Shown one piece after another: positions 9,600 through 21,139 of a stretch of DNA of 64,000 bases (position 1 is the first letter of the stretch; the number at the start of each line of letters is the position of its first letter). A model generated the notes under the pieces. It did no database searches and had not been told where the DNA came from. It saw only the letters and a list, made by a program, of their open reading frames with translations. Both the position numbers and the translations under genes were made by a program. The stretch is from contig JAGVSM010002847.1 in assembly GCA_022494885.1 (NCBI GenBank), positions 1-64,000 of the forward strand, given 5' to 3'. The DNA is from Micrasema longulum. Its lineage: Eukaryota > Arthropoda > Insecta > Trichoptera > Brachycentridae.

Positions 9600-10230
9600 A
9601 TTTAAAACAAATTATACTTAATTTCATATAATATTCCCAAGGAGTTTTTGTAAAAAAACTCATTTAGGGACTTACTTATATTTTAAAACTATAATATTAC
9701 TTTCAAAAGCAGAATAAAAATAAGGATACTCTACAAATTATAAAAGTGCGAAAAAGTTCCAAAAATTACAAAATAAATATAATATAAGGTAATAAGGTGA
9801 ACGAAATGAATTCAATATTATCCGTACATAATACAATCTATCAAATAATAAATAAAATACAAAAATTAAAGAGTTTAAATGTTACATGTATGTACATAAT
9901 CCAAGCTGAACAAGTACCTATGAGAAAAAAATAAATAATTAGAAGATTAAAATTAACAAAACATATGTACCCAATAAAGGAGCCCAGTAGAGTACCCAAA
10001 AAATAAAGGAGCATGAAAAGCGTATTAAAATTACTACGAAAGCAATCTACGAACAAAAAAGATTTATACGAGTACAATGTAATTGCAATTTCAAGGCTAT
10101 TGAACGCCTGGAAATTGTAGATATTTGCAAAAAGATTTAAAGTTAAGACACATGTGTTAACTGCTTTTCGTAAGGTTTTCGTTTTGGGCGTTTTAAGGTG
10201 ACTTTTAACTTTACTTAAATTGATTTCGAC
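9600..10230. other. No gene recognised
   Basis: AT-rich. A minus-strand open frame at 9,841-10,077 is hydrophobic low-complexity translation with no family features. Confidence 0.4.
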
Positions 10231-10235
10231 CGAAA

Positions 10236-10412
10236 CAGCGGTTTTATTCTGTAACTAATTCGCTTCGTAAATTCATTCGTATCGTGTAAGAGAGAACAAG
10301 AGCGAAATACGATTTTGATTGCATTAAAGCAAGATGGATAGTGACGAACGAACGAACGAACGAACGAACGAACGAACTTACAAAACGAAATTGTGACAGA
10401 ATAAGCCTGCTG
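10236..10412. mobile_element. MITE with CAG...TATTCTG ends
   Basis: The left end CAGCGGTTTTATTCTGT and the inverted right end CAGCAGGCTTATTCTGT agree at most positions, and pairing continues inwards (AATTCGCTTCGTAAATTC against the ACGA tract side). The consensus resembles the end of the 2,727-2,836 MITE. No clean target duplication is visible. Confidence 0.55.
10343..10377. repeat. (ACGA)n microsatellite
   Basis: About eight and a half uninterrupted ACGA units inside the right part of the 10,236-10,412 MITE-like element. The overlapping minus-strand frames rich in FVRS are translations of this repeat. Confidence 0.95.
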
Positions 10413-11250
10413 GAACAGAACACAAAATTCAATTTCGATTTCAGATAAAAATCTTGTTTCGGACAATCACTAATGTATTATTTATTTGGCAGAATGAGGA
10501 TGTATGTTAAAAATGAAATATTCAAGGAGAGGAAGGGATAGAAGAGGAATTAATAAGAAATTGGCTATTACATTATACAAAAACTACCTCAGGGATATTT
10601 TTTGTATGGTCTTTTTGATGAAAAATATTTTTATTGAGGTTATGTCGTACAAATTTATGCCTTTTTCATAAGAAGGTATTTTCCTTGAAATGAATGGATC
10701 CAATTTGAACTGGAAATTTTCGTTAAAAAAGTCGTAATACGTTTAAAAGGATGGTGTACACGTGCCGTAGTGTAAGCTTTGGGTATTTTTTATTTTATTG
10801 ATAACAATCGTATTGTTTATAGCACGTTAGAAAAATAACATTAAAGGGACGTTTACACATGAACAATACAATATTGGTCTGTCCCAGGGCTCGACCATTG
10901 TCAACAGATTTTTTAAACTAAATTAAATACAAGTAAACACAGTTTTTATTACAATTTTTGTTTGCAATATGATCATGAGGAATGACAATATTTGACATAA
11001 GCCCTCCATATAATTAGCCAAATTCACAGCAGAGTTCAATTCAATTAAAATCTCGATTTATGAACTAGTTTATTATTTTTTAAAAAACATTTTCATTAAA
11101 AAAAGGTTTTCAGTATGAGTGAAACCGATTAGAAGACCTACTGTCTTAAAAACGGTTTTCGGGTATGTGGACAGAGTCCTTTCACTCTGGTATGTCTAAA
11201 TTAGCTATTTTGCTGGGGAGGAAAAAAATATTAAAAAAAAATTACAATAT
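10413..11250. other. No gene recognised
   Basis: AT-rich and without supported frame. No repeat shared with the rest of the window was noticed. Confidence 0.4.
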
Positions 11251-11255
11251 GTTAT

Positions 11256-11570
11256 TAAATATTTGTATATAACCACTTACCGGCTTTTTTTTGTCTACCG
11301 GTTTCGAGATGTACCCGTCTCTTCGTCTGGACACTTAAACCAACATGCAAAACCCACTATACACCTTCACCATCGTTATTGCAGAAAAATATAAAACCGA
11401 CACGACAAGCATTTTAATAAGCAACCCTTACATGCACTGATTAGGTGATGAAAATATTTTATGCTATGGAAGAAATAGTTAAAAAGAGAGGGGGTACGTC
11501 TCGAAACCAGTAGACATAGAAAAGTCCGTAAGTGGTAGTATACAAATATTTAATAACATTTGGTAAAATG
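11256..11570. mobile_element. Penelope-like fragment with inverted ends, copies P2 (-) and P3 (+)
   Basis: The ~75-bp arms 11,256-11,325 and 11,490-11,570 are inverted copies (TACATCTCGAAACCGGTAGA against TACGTCTCGAAACCAGTAGA, then AAGTGG...ATACAAATATTTAATAACAT). The body between them (ACCAACATGC, ATATAAAACCGACACGAC, ACATGCACTGATTAGG) recurs at 15,060-15,200. Both arms carry the stem plus GAAACC core. Inverted partial copies at one end are common in Penelope-like elements. No coding part is present. Confidence 0.55.
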
Positions 11571-11589
11571 CTTGACCTTAAAGTTAATG

Positions 11590-12040
11590 CTTTTAATATT
11601 GATAATATTTTTTTTAAATGTTGATGTTCGTAATAGGGAATTGTGACATACTACGTATACTAATAAAAATATATGAAATGGATTTAAAATAATTAATTAT
11701 ATTTTCAAAATCAATTCGTTTATTGTGGGGAATGTTTTCACATATAAATTTAAAAAGTTTTTTTTTTAATACGTCACTGGAAAAACGCGTCATGTTTGGC
11801 CTTGATAGTTGTGACGTCAAGATTCGTGAAAATTTTCTTAACAAATTTGAATGGTTAGGAATGAATAAACATGAATCGTGACGTATTAAGGGCGTGACTA
11901 ATAGAATGACCGTTTTTGCGGGAATTCAAAATTACAAATTAAAATATTTTTTTTATGCTTCCAATAAGAAACAAAAAAGATTTTTTTTTTGGATAGTATT
12001 TCATCTATGAAAGACCTTTATTACTTTAAAAATGTTAAAA
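11590..12040 (+). repeat. Dispersed repeat E, copy 1
   Basis: It matches 62,100-62,560: GAAAAACGCGTCATGTTTGG, TTGTGACGTCAAGATTCGTG, AACATGAATCGTGACGTAT and GGGCGTG. No coding frame. Both copies contain the CRE-like TGACGTCA. Confidence 0.7.
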
Positions 12041-12075
12041 AAAGTGATATATGCCTATCTTTATAAATCAATATA

Positions 12076-13140
12076 ATAATTCTTCCGTGTGATGTCACTG
12101 GACTTCTCCTAAACGGCTTAATCGATTTACGTGCGATTTTCGGCGAAATATAGATCTTTGCGCTGCGCGTGTTTATAGTCAATTAATTTTTTAATCGAAT
12201 CTGTGAAAAAAAGTTAGAAGCTTAAATCTTTTTATCCACCTACCAGGGTTGCATTCGACGAGAACGCATATACAATAAAAATGTAAGGATGTTGTTTTTA
12301 TGTGCTTAAAAAGTTTGTTTTTGAATGTTTACAAACAACATTCACTTTTTATGGATCCCAATAAGATTATTTCCTTACATTACTTATAATTTTTTCCCAT
12401 TTGTTTCTTTTTACTGAATTTTTGGTAATACCAAAATAATATTAACTGATAATATTGATGTTTTTTGTTGATATTTCTTGATAAAACTCCATAGTTAATG
12501 ATTATGATAAAATTATAAATAAACTTATCAATGAAACTTCTTGCTTTATTTGGTAATTTTTTTTTATTTTAAAATGTGTATTTCCCACTCTTTTGTAATT
12601 CGTCATGTGTTCTTTTCTGTTCTTTTCCCACCATTTAAATATTAAAAGCTTAATCCTAATTTCGGTCCAAAAACTCCAAAAAATGAACTGTTTAGCAAAC
12701 TAGTTAAAATAACTATTTGATCTTATCTCCAAAATATGTTAAAAATATTAAAAAAATTGCAAACGTTGTAAACAATTCACCAGTCTTGAAGATGCCTACT
12801 TAGGCGAAAGCGCTCGTAGGTCAAAATAATAAAAAAATAAACTAAACCAAGAAGTTTCATTGATAAGTTTATTATAATTTTATCATAATCATTAATCTTA
12901 ACTGATATTAAATACATTTTTGAAAATTGCATTCATAAATAAAATACTCCCCTGTTGGTGAGAAGAGCCGAGTTTGACATTTACAAAAATAATTCTATAT
13001 TTAAAGATGAATTATTTAATGTTTTGGAATTCAACCATAAACAAGTACTTAGGTACCTTCTATCAATAAAAAGTCTTTTTCCACGGTAAAATCAGGCAAA
13101 CCAACGTTTGGGCAGGACAACGTCTGTCGGGTCATCTAGT
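12076..13140 (-). mobile_element. Element H, copy H1, split by a nested insertion
   Basis: One end is GTGATGTCACTGGACTTCTC with GCGCTGCGCGTG nearby, and the other is GGACAACGTCTGTCGGGTC. The same ends and interior recur at 30,814, 48,612, 49,790, 55,620 and 57,950. Interior landmarks are CTACCAGGGTTGCATTCG and TGTTTACAAACAACATTC. No protein is visible, so it is non-autonomous; it could be Helitron- or MITE-like. A 446-bp insertion sits at 12,452-12,897. Confidence 0.75.
12442..12907 (+). mobile_element. Nested Penelope-like insertion with 10-bp target duplication
   Basis: TTAACTGATA at 12,442-12,451 and 12,898-12,907 brackets 446 bp inside H1. The uninterrupted sequence is seen in H5 near 58,330 (AATATTAACTGACATTCAAT). 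The insert has inverted arms (12,498-12,546 and 12,850-12,895; AACTTATCAATGAAACTTCT against its complement) and a GAAGATGCC...GGCGAAAGC motif at 12,788-12,812. Insertion and orientation are directly visible; the family is inferred from the motif. Confidence 0.7.
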
Positions 13141-13860
13141 TCAATGTATATTGACATTAAATTCCTAGTATTTTTTGTAGTATTTGCTTATTTGACTGTA
13201 AAAACTTAAGAAAAACACTATGGCATCGAAGTTATTACAATGTTCTTTTCGACATTTTATTCAATGAATTTTTTTAAATACTGATGTTTATGGTAAATCT
13301 CACCCAAAAAATATCGTGGAGATACGTCAGTGTTTTACGTTGAAAAATAAAAAGTTGTTGAACTGCATTTATAACTCCAAAAAGCTTAATTTAGTCTAAC
13401 GACAGTTTACTTCTGGGAATGCGACGTGTATGAATGACTACGTCCCGGACTAAAATGGTATTTTATTATGATTAAAATAATAACTGGGTTATTATTTAAC
13501 CAAACTTTTCTATGTGGGGTTAAACGGAGTCGGTTCCATGACTATCCGACCAAGGCAAGTCCGTATAAGAACATTTCATTATAATAGTTTTAAAGAGCTT
13601 GAATGATTATTAAGAAGTTGCCAAAGTTAACGCGTAAACACCAGCCGATCAACCATTGCTAGTTTGTGCTTTTACTTGAAAATCCACTGAAAACTACCGT
13701 CAATCTTTACCCGAGTTTAGTTCTTAGTAAGAAGCCAGATTGTCAATTGTAGTTACGTATAATGCAAAATATTCTGAAAATTTAAATTATGTCAAAAAAA
13801 CATTAATAATATCAATGAGGAAGTTCAGTGTCACGGAAAATTGGATGTACATTTTTTTTA
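13141..13860. other. No gene recognised
   Basis: AT-rich, no supported frame. A short plus-strand open frame at 13,910-14,131 just beyond lies within the fold-back repeat and is not considered a gene. Confidence 0.4.
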
Positions 13861-13869
13861 CATGCGGTA

Positions 13870-14480
13870 AAAATTAGGGCATTTAATTGTACTGATAAGT
13901 TTCTCGAAATTGTATGAAAATAATATTAAAACGAACTGCTTTGAACTACGTCACGAGTTCTTGCGAATCAACCAATCAGCGTCGTTGTGTGTTGTAATAA
14001 ATTTCCGGTTTCCGAGAAGTCATCTCACTAGTCGGGGCAACTCACTGACGACAACTAGTGACGTCACGAGAGGAGTAATTTCAATATTTAAAAATGAAGA
14101 ATTTCAGTGTTTTTTGTTTTTTTTTTTGTAAATGAACTATTAAACTAAGCCAATTTTTTTTTCAATTATTATATACCGTATTATCAGCGTTACGATTTTT
14201 TAAAGTTTCGTATTTCTGAAATTACTCCACGTGTGACGTCAGAGGTCCGTTCGATCAGTTCTGCCCATTGGTCCATTCACGGCAAGCGAAGCGAAAATCT
14301 TCTATAACTCTCTTGCCATTGATTGATTCATATGAACCTGTGACGTCGTTCAAAGTAGTCGGTTTTTATTGAAACGTTTTTAAACATTTTTTTCGTACAT
14401 TTTCAGGAAACTTTGCCGTACAATTTAATGCTCCGCTCCAATTTCTACCGCGCGCAAGAAAACATTTACTGTATCCAATT
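13870..14480. repeat. Fold-back repeat F, copy 1
   Basis: The left half contains AGTGACGTCACGAG and GGAGTAATTTCA; the right half contains the inverted TGAAATTACTCC and GTGACGTCAGAGG. The symmetry centre is near 14,150. The outer right part (TACAATTTAATGCTCC, AAGAAAACATTTACTGTA) matches 26,060-26,150. Several TGACGTCA sites are present. Confidence 0.65.
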
Positions 14481-14929
14481 TCCAGCATTGCTCATTACAA
14501 AACTTAAAAAATCATAGCGACGATAATATGATCCATAAAAATATAAACGAACATTTGTTTTAATTTGATTGTATTTTAATATTTTTTCTTTTTCAAACCG
14601 TAACTCAGTGTTTTTGTTATTTTAAATTACATGTTTGTAACTCATTAAAATGTTTGGTAAATAATTTCAAATCCTGATCTTGACAAGGTTGACATGTAAT
14701 ATTGATTAAATATAGGAATTGAAATTATGATACGAGATACATGTATTCAATATTTTTACTCTCTGAGCTTTTTTCCATTTTTTTTCATTGAAATATTTTT
14801 ATTTATTTGATTGCCATATGTGTTTTGTATTTCGTACATGAAGAACAAAGAAAAAAAGGTTTTCGGATTGTAATGATAACAAAAAAGTGATAAATGTAAA
14901 AAGTTAAAGTAAGTAAAAAAATAGATTAA
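14481..14929. other. No gene recognised
   Basis: AT-rich. The minus-strand frame at 14,756-15,091 spans a repeat junction and is not a gene. Confidence 0.4.
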
Positions 14930-15470
14930 TAGACTTCCATATTCCCTTCTCAAAATGTTTTCCCTCACTCTTGAAATAAATTTAAATTTGAACATCTTCC
15001 AGTCTGCAAGCATTTGAACATAATCAAACATTGTTAAAGTTAATAAGTTTACCGGTTTCAAGACGTACCTGTCTCTTCGTCGGGACACCAACTAAACCAA
15101 CATGCTAAACCTACTATTCACTTTGACTATAGTTGTTGCTCAAAAAATATAAAACCAACACGACATGCATTTTAATAAGCACATGCACTGATTAGGACAA
15201 ACATGCACTCAACAATATTTTGAGTTTGTCCAAATTTTTGTAGACAAGGACTGGATTCAACTCCCTTGGGAGCTGTTTATATTAACATATTACAACAGAG
15301 ATGAAGAACATTTAAGAGAAGGTAATATAGAAGTATAGGTATCTACAGAGCTTATGACCTGTCAATGGCTGGTTTAAGTGGCCACTTTACACACTGTCTA
15401 ACATTCACCATTCTGCCTATATTTGAACATCTATATTCCTTCAATTCTTTTATCTGTTGATGTTTGTGAA
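14930..15470. repeat. Composite: U4 (+), Penelope-like piece P4 (-), U3 (-)
   Basis: 14,930-15,035 is an outer U arm with X (GACTTCCATATTCCCTTCTC). 15,040-15,205 is a Penelope-like fragment, minus strand, with GACGAAGAGACAGG and then CTTGAAACCGG. 15,210-15,470 is U in the other orientation (TTGAGTTTGTCCAAATTTTT, GTTTAAGTGGCCACTTTACA). The 33-codon frame within U3 is unbroken. The Penelope-like piece lies exactly between two U parts. Confidence 0.7.
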
Positions 15471-15484
15471 AAAAAAAAATACAA

Positions 15485-15870
15485 CCTTCGGTGTACAATC
15501 TACTTCCATTATCCACAAGGACAATTAGTAAGTTCTCACAATATAAAATTGCTATTAAGAAATGGATAGTGGAGGTGGGTTGCGGACGGATCGATGAGTG
15601 GATCAAGCCAAATAGATAAAATGTGTGTACTGTTTATGAAATTTGTTCTATTGGTCCATATACATTGGTTATGTTTTTTATGATTATTTTAGTTTTTTAT
15701 TGTTTATTATGCTAGTAATAATTAGGTTAATTACCTTTTTTTTATTGTTATTTTAATGTTAATTTTGTTAAATAGCTCGTCTTAGGCATGTTTCACATTT
15801 TGTAAAATGTTTCCCTCGGCACGGGACACCCCAGTGAGGGAACATTATTCTGTATAAAAAAAAGAATACA
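15485..15870 (+). pseudogene. Jockey-type LINE end (last ~40 codons and 3' UTR)
   Basis: The frame ending at about 15,618 reads VYNLLPLSTRTISKFSQYKI and then WIVEVGCGRIDEWIKPNR. The 3' UTR (CTTAGGCATGTTTCACATTT, CCTCGGCACGGGACACC) is duplicated in inverse orientation at 63,700-64,000, and its end again near 27,480. It is 5'-truncated and is joined to U3. Confidence 0.7.
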
Positions 15871-16435
15871 AACAATGTAAAAGTATAGGAAAACGGGGAA
15901 TACCAATAATAAATATTAATAATAAGTAAGTTTAATTAAGTTTAGTATTAAAATTTAAACTAAAAATGTGAATAAATAAATTTTACTTCACCTTTAAAAC
16001 GTCAGTTAGTTTATTTCACCCACAATAGGCTCATATATTGTTGGACAATTTATGTAGCGACTCTTTTGTAAAAATGAATATTGAATCAAAAACTAATATT
16101 TAAATAATGGTCCCCACCTTAACACGTTTTCTTATGCACTGCGGTTTTATGTGTGTATATGTAAGTAGTATACGAATGCTTGTAGATAAGTGTATGTATG
16201 TACATATGTATGTGTGGTAGGGGTCGAAGAAGGGGGTAGTTGTAATGAAATGGGAATGTATGAGAGGGAAATTTAGTCAGTGGTTGTAGCACAAAAGGAA
16301 TTTATTTTTAATTAATTCAAGACTTAGTAAACTCTGTAAGTTTCTCACCAAATAACAGCTGATATGTTTTTTATTTTGTAAATTTAAACAATTCATACAT
16401 TACATTAAATAACAATACCAATTACGAGTTTCACA
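15871..16435. other. No gene recognised
   Basis: AT-rich with a TGTATGT-rich patch near 16,150-16,220. No gene or defined repeat. Confidence 0.35.
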
Positions 16436-18190
16436 TGATAATAATAATAATAAAAGATCTTTATTAACCAGATTATAATAGAATATGCAATGTGATAAAA
16501 ATAAAAAATAATAATATTTATTCATAAAAAAAACAGAGGTATACTCGGTTAAATGGCGGACTTATTGCCAAAAGAGATGTCTCAGCCTGACCAAAAATAA
16601 ATTAAAATTACAATAGAAAAAAAAAATTTAACAAAAAGAAATAATAAAGTAAATACATCAAAACTTAAGAAAATACAAACAGTGAAAACATTATTTATTT
16701 ATTTATTTTGTTCATTAATGCCCAAAAGGTATTTACAAAAAATAATAATGAAATACATGCTAACATACTAAATAATAAACACAGAATATACAGAAAAAAT
16801 TGTGAAATTGGTTAAAAAGGATATGATAAAAAGTTTTACAAAGTAAAAAAAAAACAATAATAACAAAGGTATGCAAGAAAAAACAGTAAGCATATAAACA
16901 AAAATGCAAAGATATAAGCTTATGACATAAATTCTATAAAGCAAACAATGAATCAAGTGTTACGGTAAGCAAGAAAGACATTTTTAAGTTAAATTAATAA
17001 AAAAGCAAGCATATATTATCACGAAAAAATAAGAAATAAAAATGTGTATCTATGAAATGCGTATTTGCCAATACTACAATGCAATTTGATATAATAGTAA
17101 AAAATAAAAAACAAGTATAAGGTAATAAAAATAAACAAGTAAGTATTTTTTTAATTTATGGAATTGTTTGTCAATAATAGTTTGACGAGCTACAAATAAA
17201 CTTGATATTGTGGACTTATAAGATAGTAAAGAATTGAACAAAACGTCTGCAGCCGTTCCATAAGTGTTACCTAACCTATGCAGTCTCGGTATCAATGAAT
17301 TGTTTTGTTGGTTGGAAGAAGTACTGGAGCAATGAAACAATAAAGTACTCCTAGTGTTGACAGCGGGTACTCTAAAATTAATCAAGTGAAGTATTTTTGG
17401 TGCGTCAAAAAGATAGTTTACAATTTTATACAGTACAATGAGATCATTAATAGTTCTTCTTTCAGAAAGTGTTGTTAGGTTAAGCAGTGTTAATAAATAG
17501 TCATAATTAACATTTTGTATTGGAGTGATTAGTTTGTAGTTTATATATCGTAGAAATTTATGTTGAATGTTTTCTAAATTATGAACATGAACATTATAGC
17601 AGGGTGACCATATTGATGAATTAAAATCTAAATTACTTCTTACAAGAGAACAGTATAATATTTTCAATGATCGGATGGACTTGAAATTTTTTGTGTTTCT
17701 CAAAAAAAAGCCCAACATTTTTAATGCCTTGCTTGAAATTTCATTGACATGATATACAAACGACCATTTTTCATCAAAAAATACCCCAAGATCCTTTATC
17801 ACTGATACTGTAGAAAGATTGACACCGCCAATACTCTAACAAAAAATGAGCGGTTTTTTTATACGATGGAAACGAATGATCTGAATTTTTTTAGTGTTTA
17901 AGTACATTTTATTTTCTTTACACCACTCATCTAGAGAATTGAGGTTCTGTTGAACGGAAAGGCAATCTTCAAAGGTCTTTATCACCCTATATATTTTAAG
18001 GTCATCCGCAAAAATAAAAACATGACGTCATGAAATTTTTTTGTAATATCGTTGATAAAAAGTAAAAAAAGCACCGGACCCAAATGAGAACCTTGAGGTA
18101 CACCACTGGTAGTCCTAAAAGAATAAGAAGAAAAAGACATAACTTTAACATTTGATTGCCTATCGTTTAAGTAACTAGTTAACAAATGAA
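16436..18190 (-). pseudogene. Jockey-type LINE RT remnant with 3' UTR
   Basis: Read on the minus strand from 18,185: SYLNDRQSNVKVMSF, then TTSGVPQGSHLGPVLFLLFIN, the motif before the catalytic YADD box. The frame breaks at the FADD position (near 18,010) and resumes in the 242-codon stretch 17,802-17,074. That stretch contains KDLGVFFDEKWSF, LEFNSSIW-like LDFNSSIWSP, ENIQHKFLRYINYK, SERRTINDLIVLYKIVN and SLIPRLHRLGNTYG. At least one frameshift and loss of everything upstream of the fingers make it inactive. Tail-like TTATTTATTTATTT at 16,690 and AATAATAATAATAAA at 16,436 suggest two 3' ends in series. Confidence 0.85.
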
Positions 18191-18505
18191 TTATATTGGT
18201 TATAGTGTCTATTGCTTACGTTATTAACATTTAATATATATTAATTTGTTCAGTCGCATCTTCAAATATTCATTTATATTATGGAAACATTTATTTTTTA
18301 CAAACCCTTTTAAATTTTTTAATATCATTTTTTAAACCTTTTTTTCGGATTCGTATTTTAAATTTTGTCTGACATGCATATGCGCCCTATTTGTACAGCT
18401 ATTGTTGTCTTTACGGAATTATTAATTTACTTTTATTCCTGGTATTATAAAAGTGGCTTTTTTTATGTACTAAAATATTTTGGTCTTGATTTAACAATTG
18501 ATTTA
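18191..18505. other. No gene recognised
   Basis: AT-rich; probably target DNA or decayed LINE sequence. Confidence 0.35.
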
Positions 18506-18508
18506 TTA

Positions 18509-18745
18509 CCTTCCCTTAGCTAGTTGGCTCTGGATTTGAGGCGCCAGAAACTTGCCTTTCATCCTCTCGTTATCTGCTGTGATCACACCGTTTTGAGTGT
18601 GATCCCATTGCCCGGGGTTCGCGACGTGGACGCTAACGAGTAGGACTAGTCAGTAGTGTTGCCGGTGGAATGCAACTGGGCGTTTGCAGCGTTTTATAGA
18701 ATCACACCCTTCAGCAAGATGTGACTCACTGCGACCCTACTGACA
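18509..18745 (+). repeat. Dispersed repeat D, copy 2
   Basis: It matches 897-1,125 over its length with a ~20-bp insertion (GGGCGTTTGCAGCG) relative to copy 1. Identity is clearly above background. Confidence 0.7.
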
Positions 18746-19305
18746 GTTCAAACTCATTGATTAATTCACATTAAATTCTCACGCACACTCTACTCTTAAA
18801 ATATCGTAGAAGCCCTAGAGCTTCGCTCCTCGTTTTTCCTACTAGTACCAATAAAGGATAAAATAGGCTCTTTCAATACGAATTTGAATTCGAAATTAAA
18901 ATTTTCGTCTATTTTTTAAAAAATTATTTCAATTTTAATTTTTATTTATAAAGGAAAAACAACAGTTGTTATGTAAGAATACAAAAATATAAAAAAAAAG
19001 TACATACATCCAGTTTAAGTTTTTCACAAATATAATGAGAGAACATGTTACACAGTAAAGAGAAAAATAAAATATTATAAAAGACATGAGAGAAAAAAAA
19101 AAGCTCGCAAGAAGGTTAAGGGATGAGGAAATAGAGTGAAAGAGTGGAGAAGAGGTATTTTCATAATATAGTTGACCAATTCAAAATTTTGATATCATAA
19201 TAAAATAAACATATTTAAAGGGACATACACTTATTACACACTATATTATTTTTGGTACGTGTATTTTGTACACAAATCTGGATTTCTCCCAAGGGGGAGT
19301 AGGTA
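18746..19305. other. No gene recognised
   Basis: AT-rich with A-runs. No frame of note. Confidence 0.35.
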
Positions 19306-19408
19306 TATATTTTTTATCAATATCCCTACAGAGATGAGGTAAAAAAAAATATAAAAAAAAAAAAAAAATAATAAAAAAATCTCTGTAGGGATATTAATAA
19401 AAAATATT
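19306..19408. repeat. Hairpin around an A-rich loop
   Basis: TTTTTTATCAATATCCCTAC followed by AGAGAT pairs with the reverse complement at 19,379-19,408 (ATCTCTGTAGGGATATT). The loop is almost pure A. A transcript would form a ~29-bp stem with one bulge. Confidence 0.8.
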
Positions 19409-19699
19409 ATTACACACTGACAAACGTTTCATTTTACAGTGTTTCAAAAAGTTTTTTTTTTGAAGTCACAAAATTTTGTATTAAAAATATCTAAATGGGG
19501 ACAAAGTAAATTAAATTTGGAGCAGTTACGATAAATAAACGAGTTTTGAACATATTTTTTTTTGGGCAATAAAAAAAATGAACTTGCCGTGATGACTTTA
19601 CGGGACAATTGATTGAAATACGCTCCAAAAGATATGGACTATCGATAAAACTGTTAAAAAATTTGCAGAGGAAAGACAGATCAGATAAAACCTCTTATT
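19409..19699. other. No gene recognised
   Basis: AT-rich, no supported frame. Confidence 0.35.
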
Positions 19700-19915
19700 A
19701 TTCTTAGTCTTAAAGCTTGGGGTCGCTGCTATGCAAGCTCTCTTGACGGCAAACTGTGCATATATGATATAAGTCCCCGTAAATAGTTCTCGCCCTCCAA
19801 GCCCAGGTTTATAAAGAGCCTATAAAGGTCTATAAAGAGCCTGGCTACTGTATGGAAGGCGAGAGTTTTCGTTTTGCTAAATCTCCCTCTCTAATCTCAG
19901 ATCCGTAAAATATCC
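19700..19915 (-). mobile_element. R1/Loa-type LINE 3' UTR fragment, copy 2
   Basis: It matches 21,140-21,320: GTGCTATGCAAGC-type block, CCCTCCAAGCCCAG, AAAGAGCCTGGCTACTGT, TTTTGCTAAATCTCCCTC. The coding part is absent. A 13-bp segment (CTATAAAGAGCCT) is duplicated within this copy. Confidence 0.75.
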
Positions 19916-19924
19916 TATAATTTT

Positions 19925-20700
19925 GAAATATTTAATAATGTTTGTATGCATATATTAGTAAAACGTTTCCGAAAAATTTTCTTGTACGTAGCAAGTTGGA
20001 ATTCGGAAGTATTGTTTGTGATTAATAAAAATTATGTGATTTATAAAAATATAATTGAAACTGTACAGAAAAAACTTCTTCGTTATTTGTCATTGAAGTG
20101 TAACATGGGCAGAATACTTCAATGTTATGAAGAGCGCTTGGAGTATTTTAAAATTGAAAAGTTAGAAACTAGGAGACAAATTATAGATATGATGTACTTG
20201 TACAATATAATTCACAATAATGTTGATTCAGTGTTTTGTGTTGAAAATGTGTCATTGTACGTTCCCCGTAGGCGTCTAAGATCACCTGATACATTTTACC
20301 TTCCAATTTTTACAAACAATATGGCACATTTTAACCCTCTTGCAAGTATGTTAAGACTCTATAACAAAATAGAAAAAAAAGTTAACATTGACATTTATCA
20401 TGATAAAACAAATGATTATAAAAAAATATTACTATGTATCTGAAATCAAATGCCTAACCCTTATTTTAGTCTATGCAAATTAATTTTAGTATATTTTATT
20501 ACATCTTTTATGTTTTTATTTTCTCTTTTCTTTTCCTAAAAAAATGTAGCTTCTTATGTTTAACTCAATTTTATTTCTTAAACTCAATCTTTATTCTTAT
20601 CTTTCACTAAACTTAATCTTTATTATTACTTAAATTTATTTTACACACTTATTTTATATAATTTATGAAAGATGGTGGAGTTCTACAATTGAGTAATGTT
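19925..20700 (+). pseudogene. Jockey-type LINE RT C-terminus with 3' UTR
   Basis: A 165-codon frame (19,946-20,443) contains IETVQKKLLRYLSLKCN, YEERLEYFKIEKLETRR, MMYLYNIIHNNVDS, YVPRRRLRSPDTFYLP and a SMLRLYNKIE end. These are the standard post-RT blocks of Jockey/CR1 ORF2. There are no internal stops in this part. The first ~20 codons do not fit the family and may be flanking sequence. AT-rich 3' UTR follows; catalytic motifs are absent. Confidence 0.8.
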
Positions 20701-21139
20701 AGTAATGCTTATTAAAAAAAATGAATGTATTTATGAGGACTTTCGGGATAATTTTAATCAAAGCTTTTTGTGCAATGATTAGCTGTTTCAGTAATGTGTC
20801 ATTAGCTCATCCCCACCCAATAATACCAGCGGGTAATACACGAATCTCGATATTTTATTGTTTTACCAAACATTTCCCAGAGAGATCACTTTCCAATCAC
20901 GTCCATTCTGCTTTTTTCGATAAGAAGATTAACTCTTATTTAGCAATTAAGCAATCTTTCTTTATACGTTTAATGAGCAACCATCGGTGGAGATTGTCTG
21001 TTTGGTTTCTGTGAATGGACATAATCCTCCCCATTTTAATCGTAATGGCTTACCCATAAAAAAGGAATCCGATCCAACTATTTATGTGATTATTACTAAC
21101 GGTATCGATAAATCTATTAAACTTATTCTTATAGGTGGG
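20701..21139. other. Unrecognised sequence with a 97-codon plus-strand frame
   Basis: The frame 20,721-21,014 has a hydrophobic start (GIILIKAFCAMISCFSN) and no family features. No repeat partner was found in the window. Base composition is slightly less AT-biased than the flanks. Coding status is doubtful. Confidence 0.25.

Noticed and set aside
10215..10466. Frames with repeated FVRS
   Set aside because: They translate the (ACGA)n microsatellite.
15352..15606. 84-codon minus-strand protein
   Set aside because: It spans the junction of a U repeat and a plus-strand LINE end; only the U part is shared with other copies.
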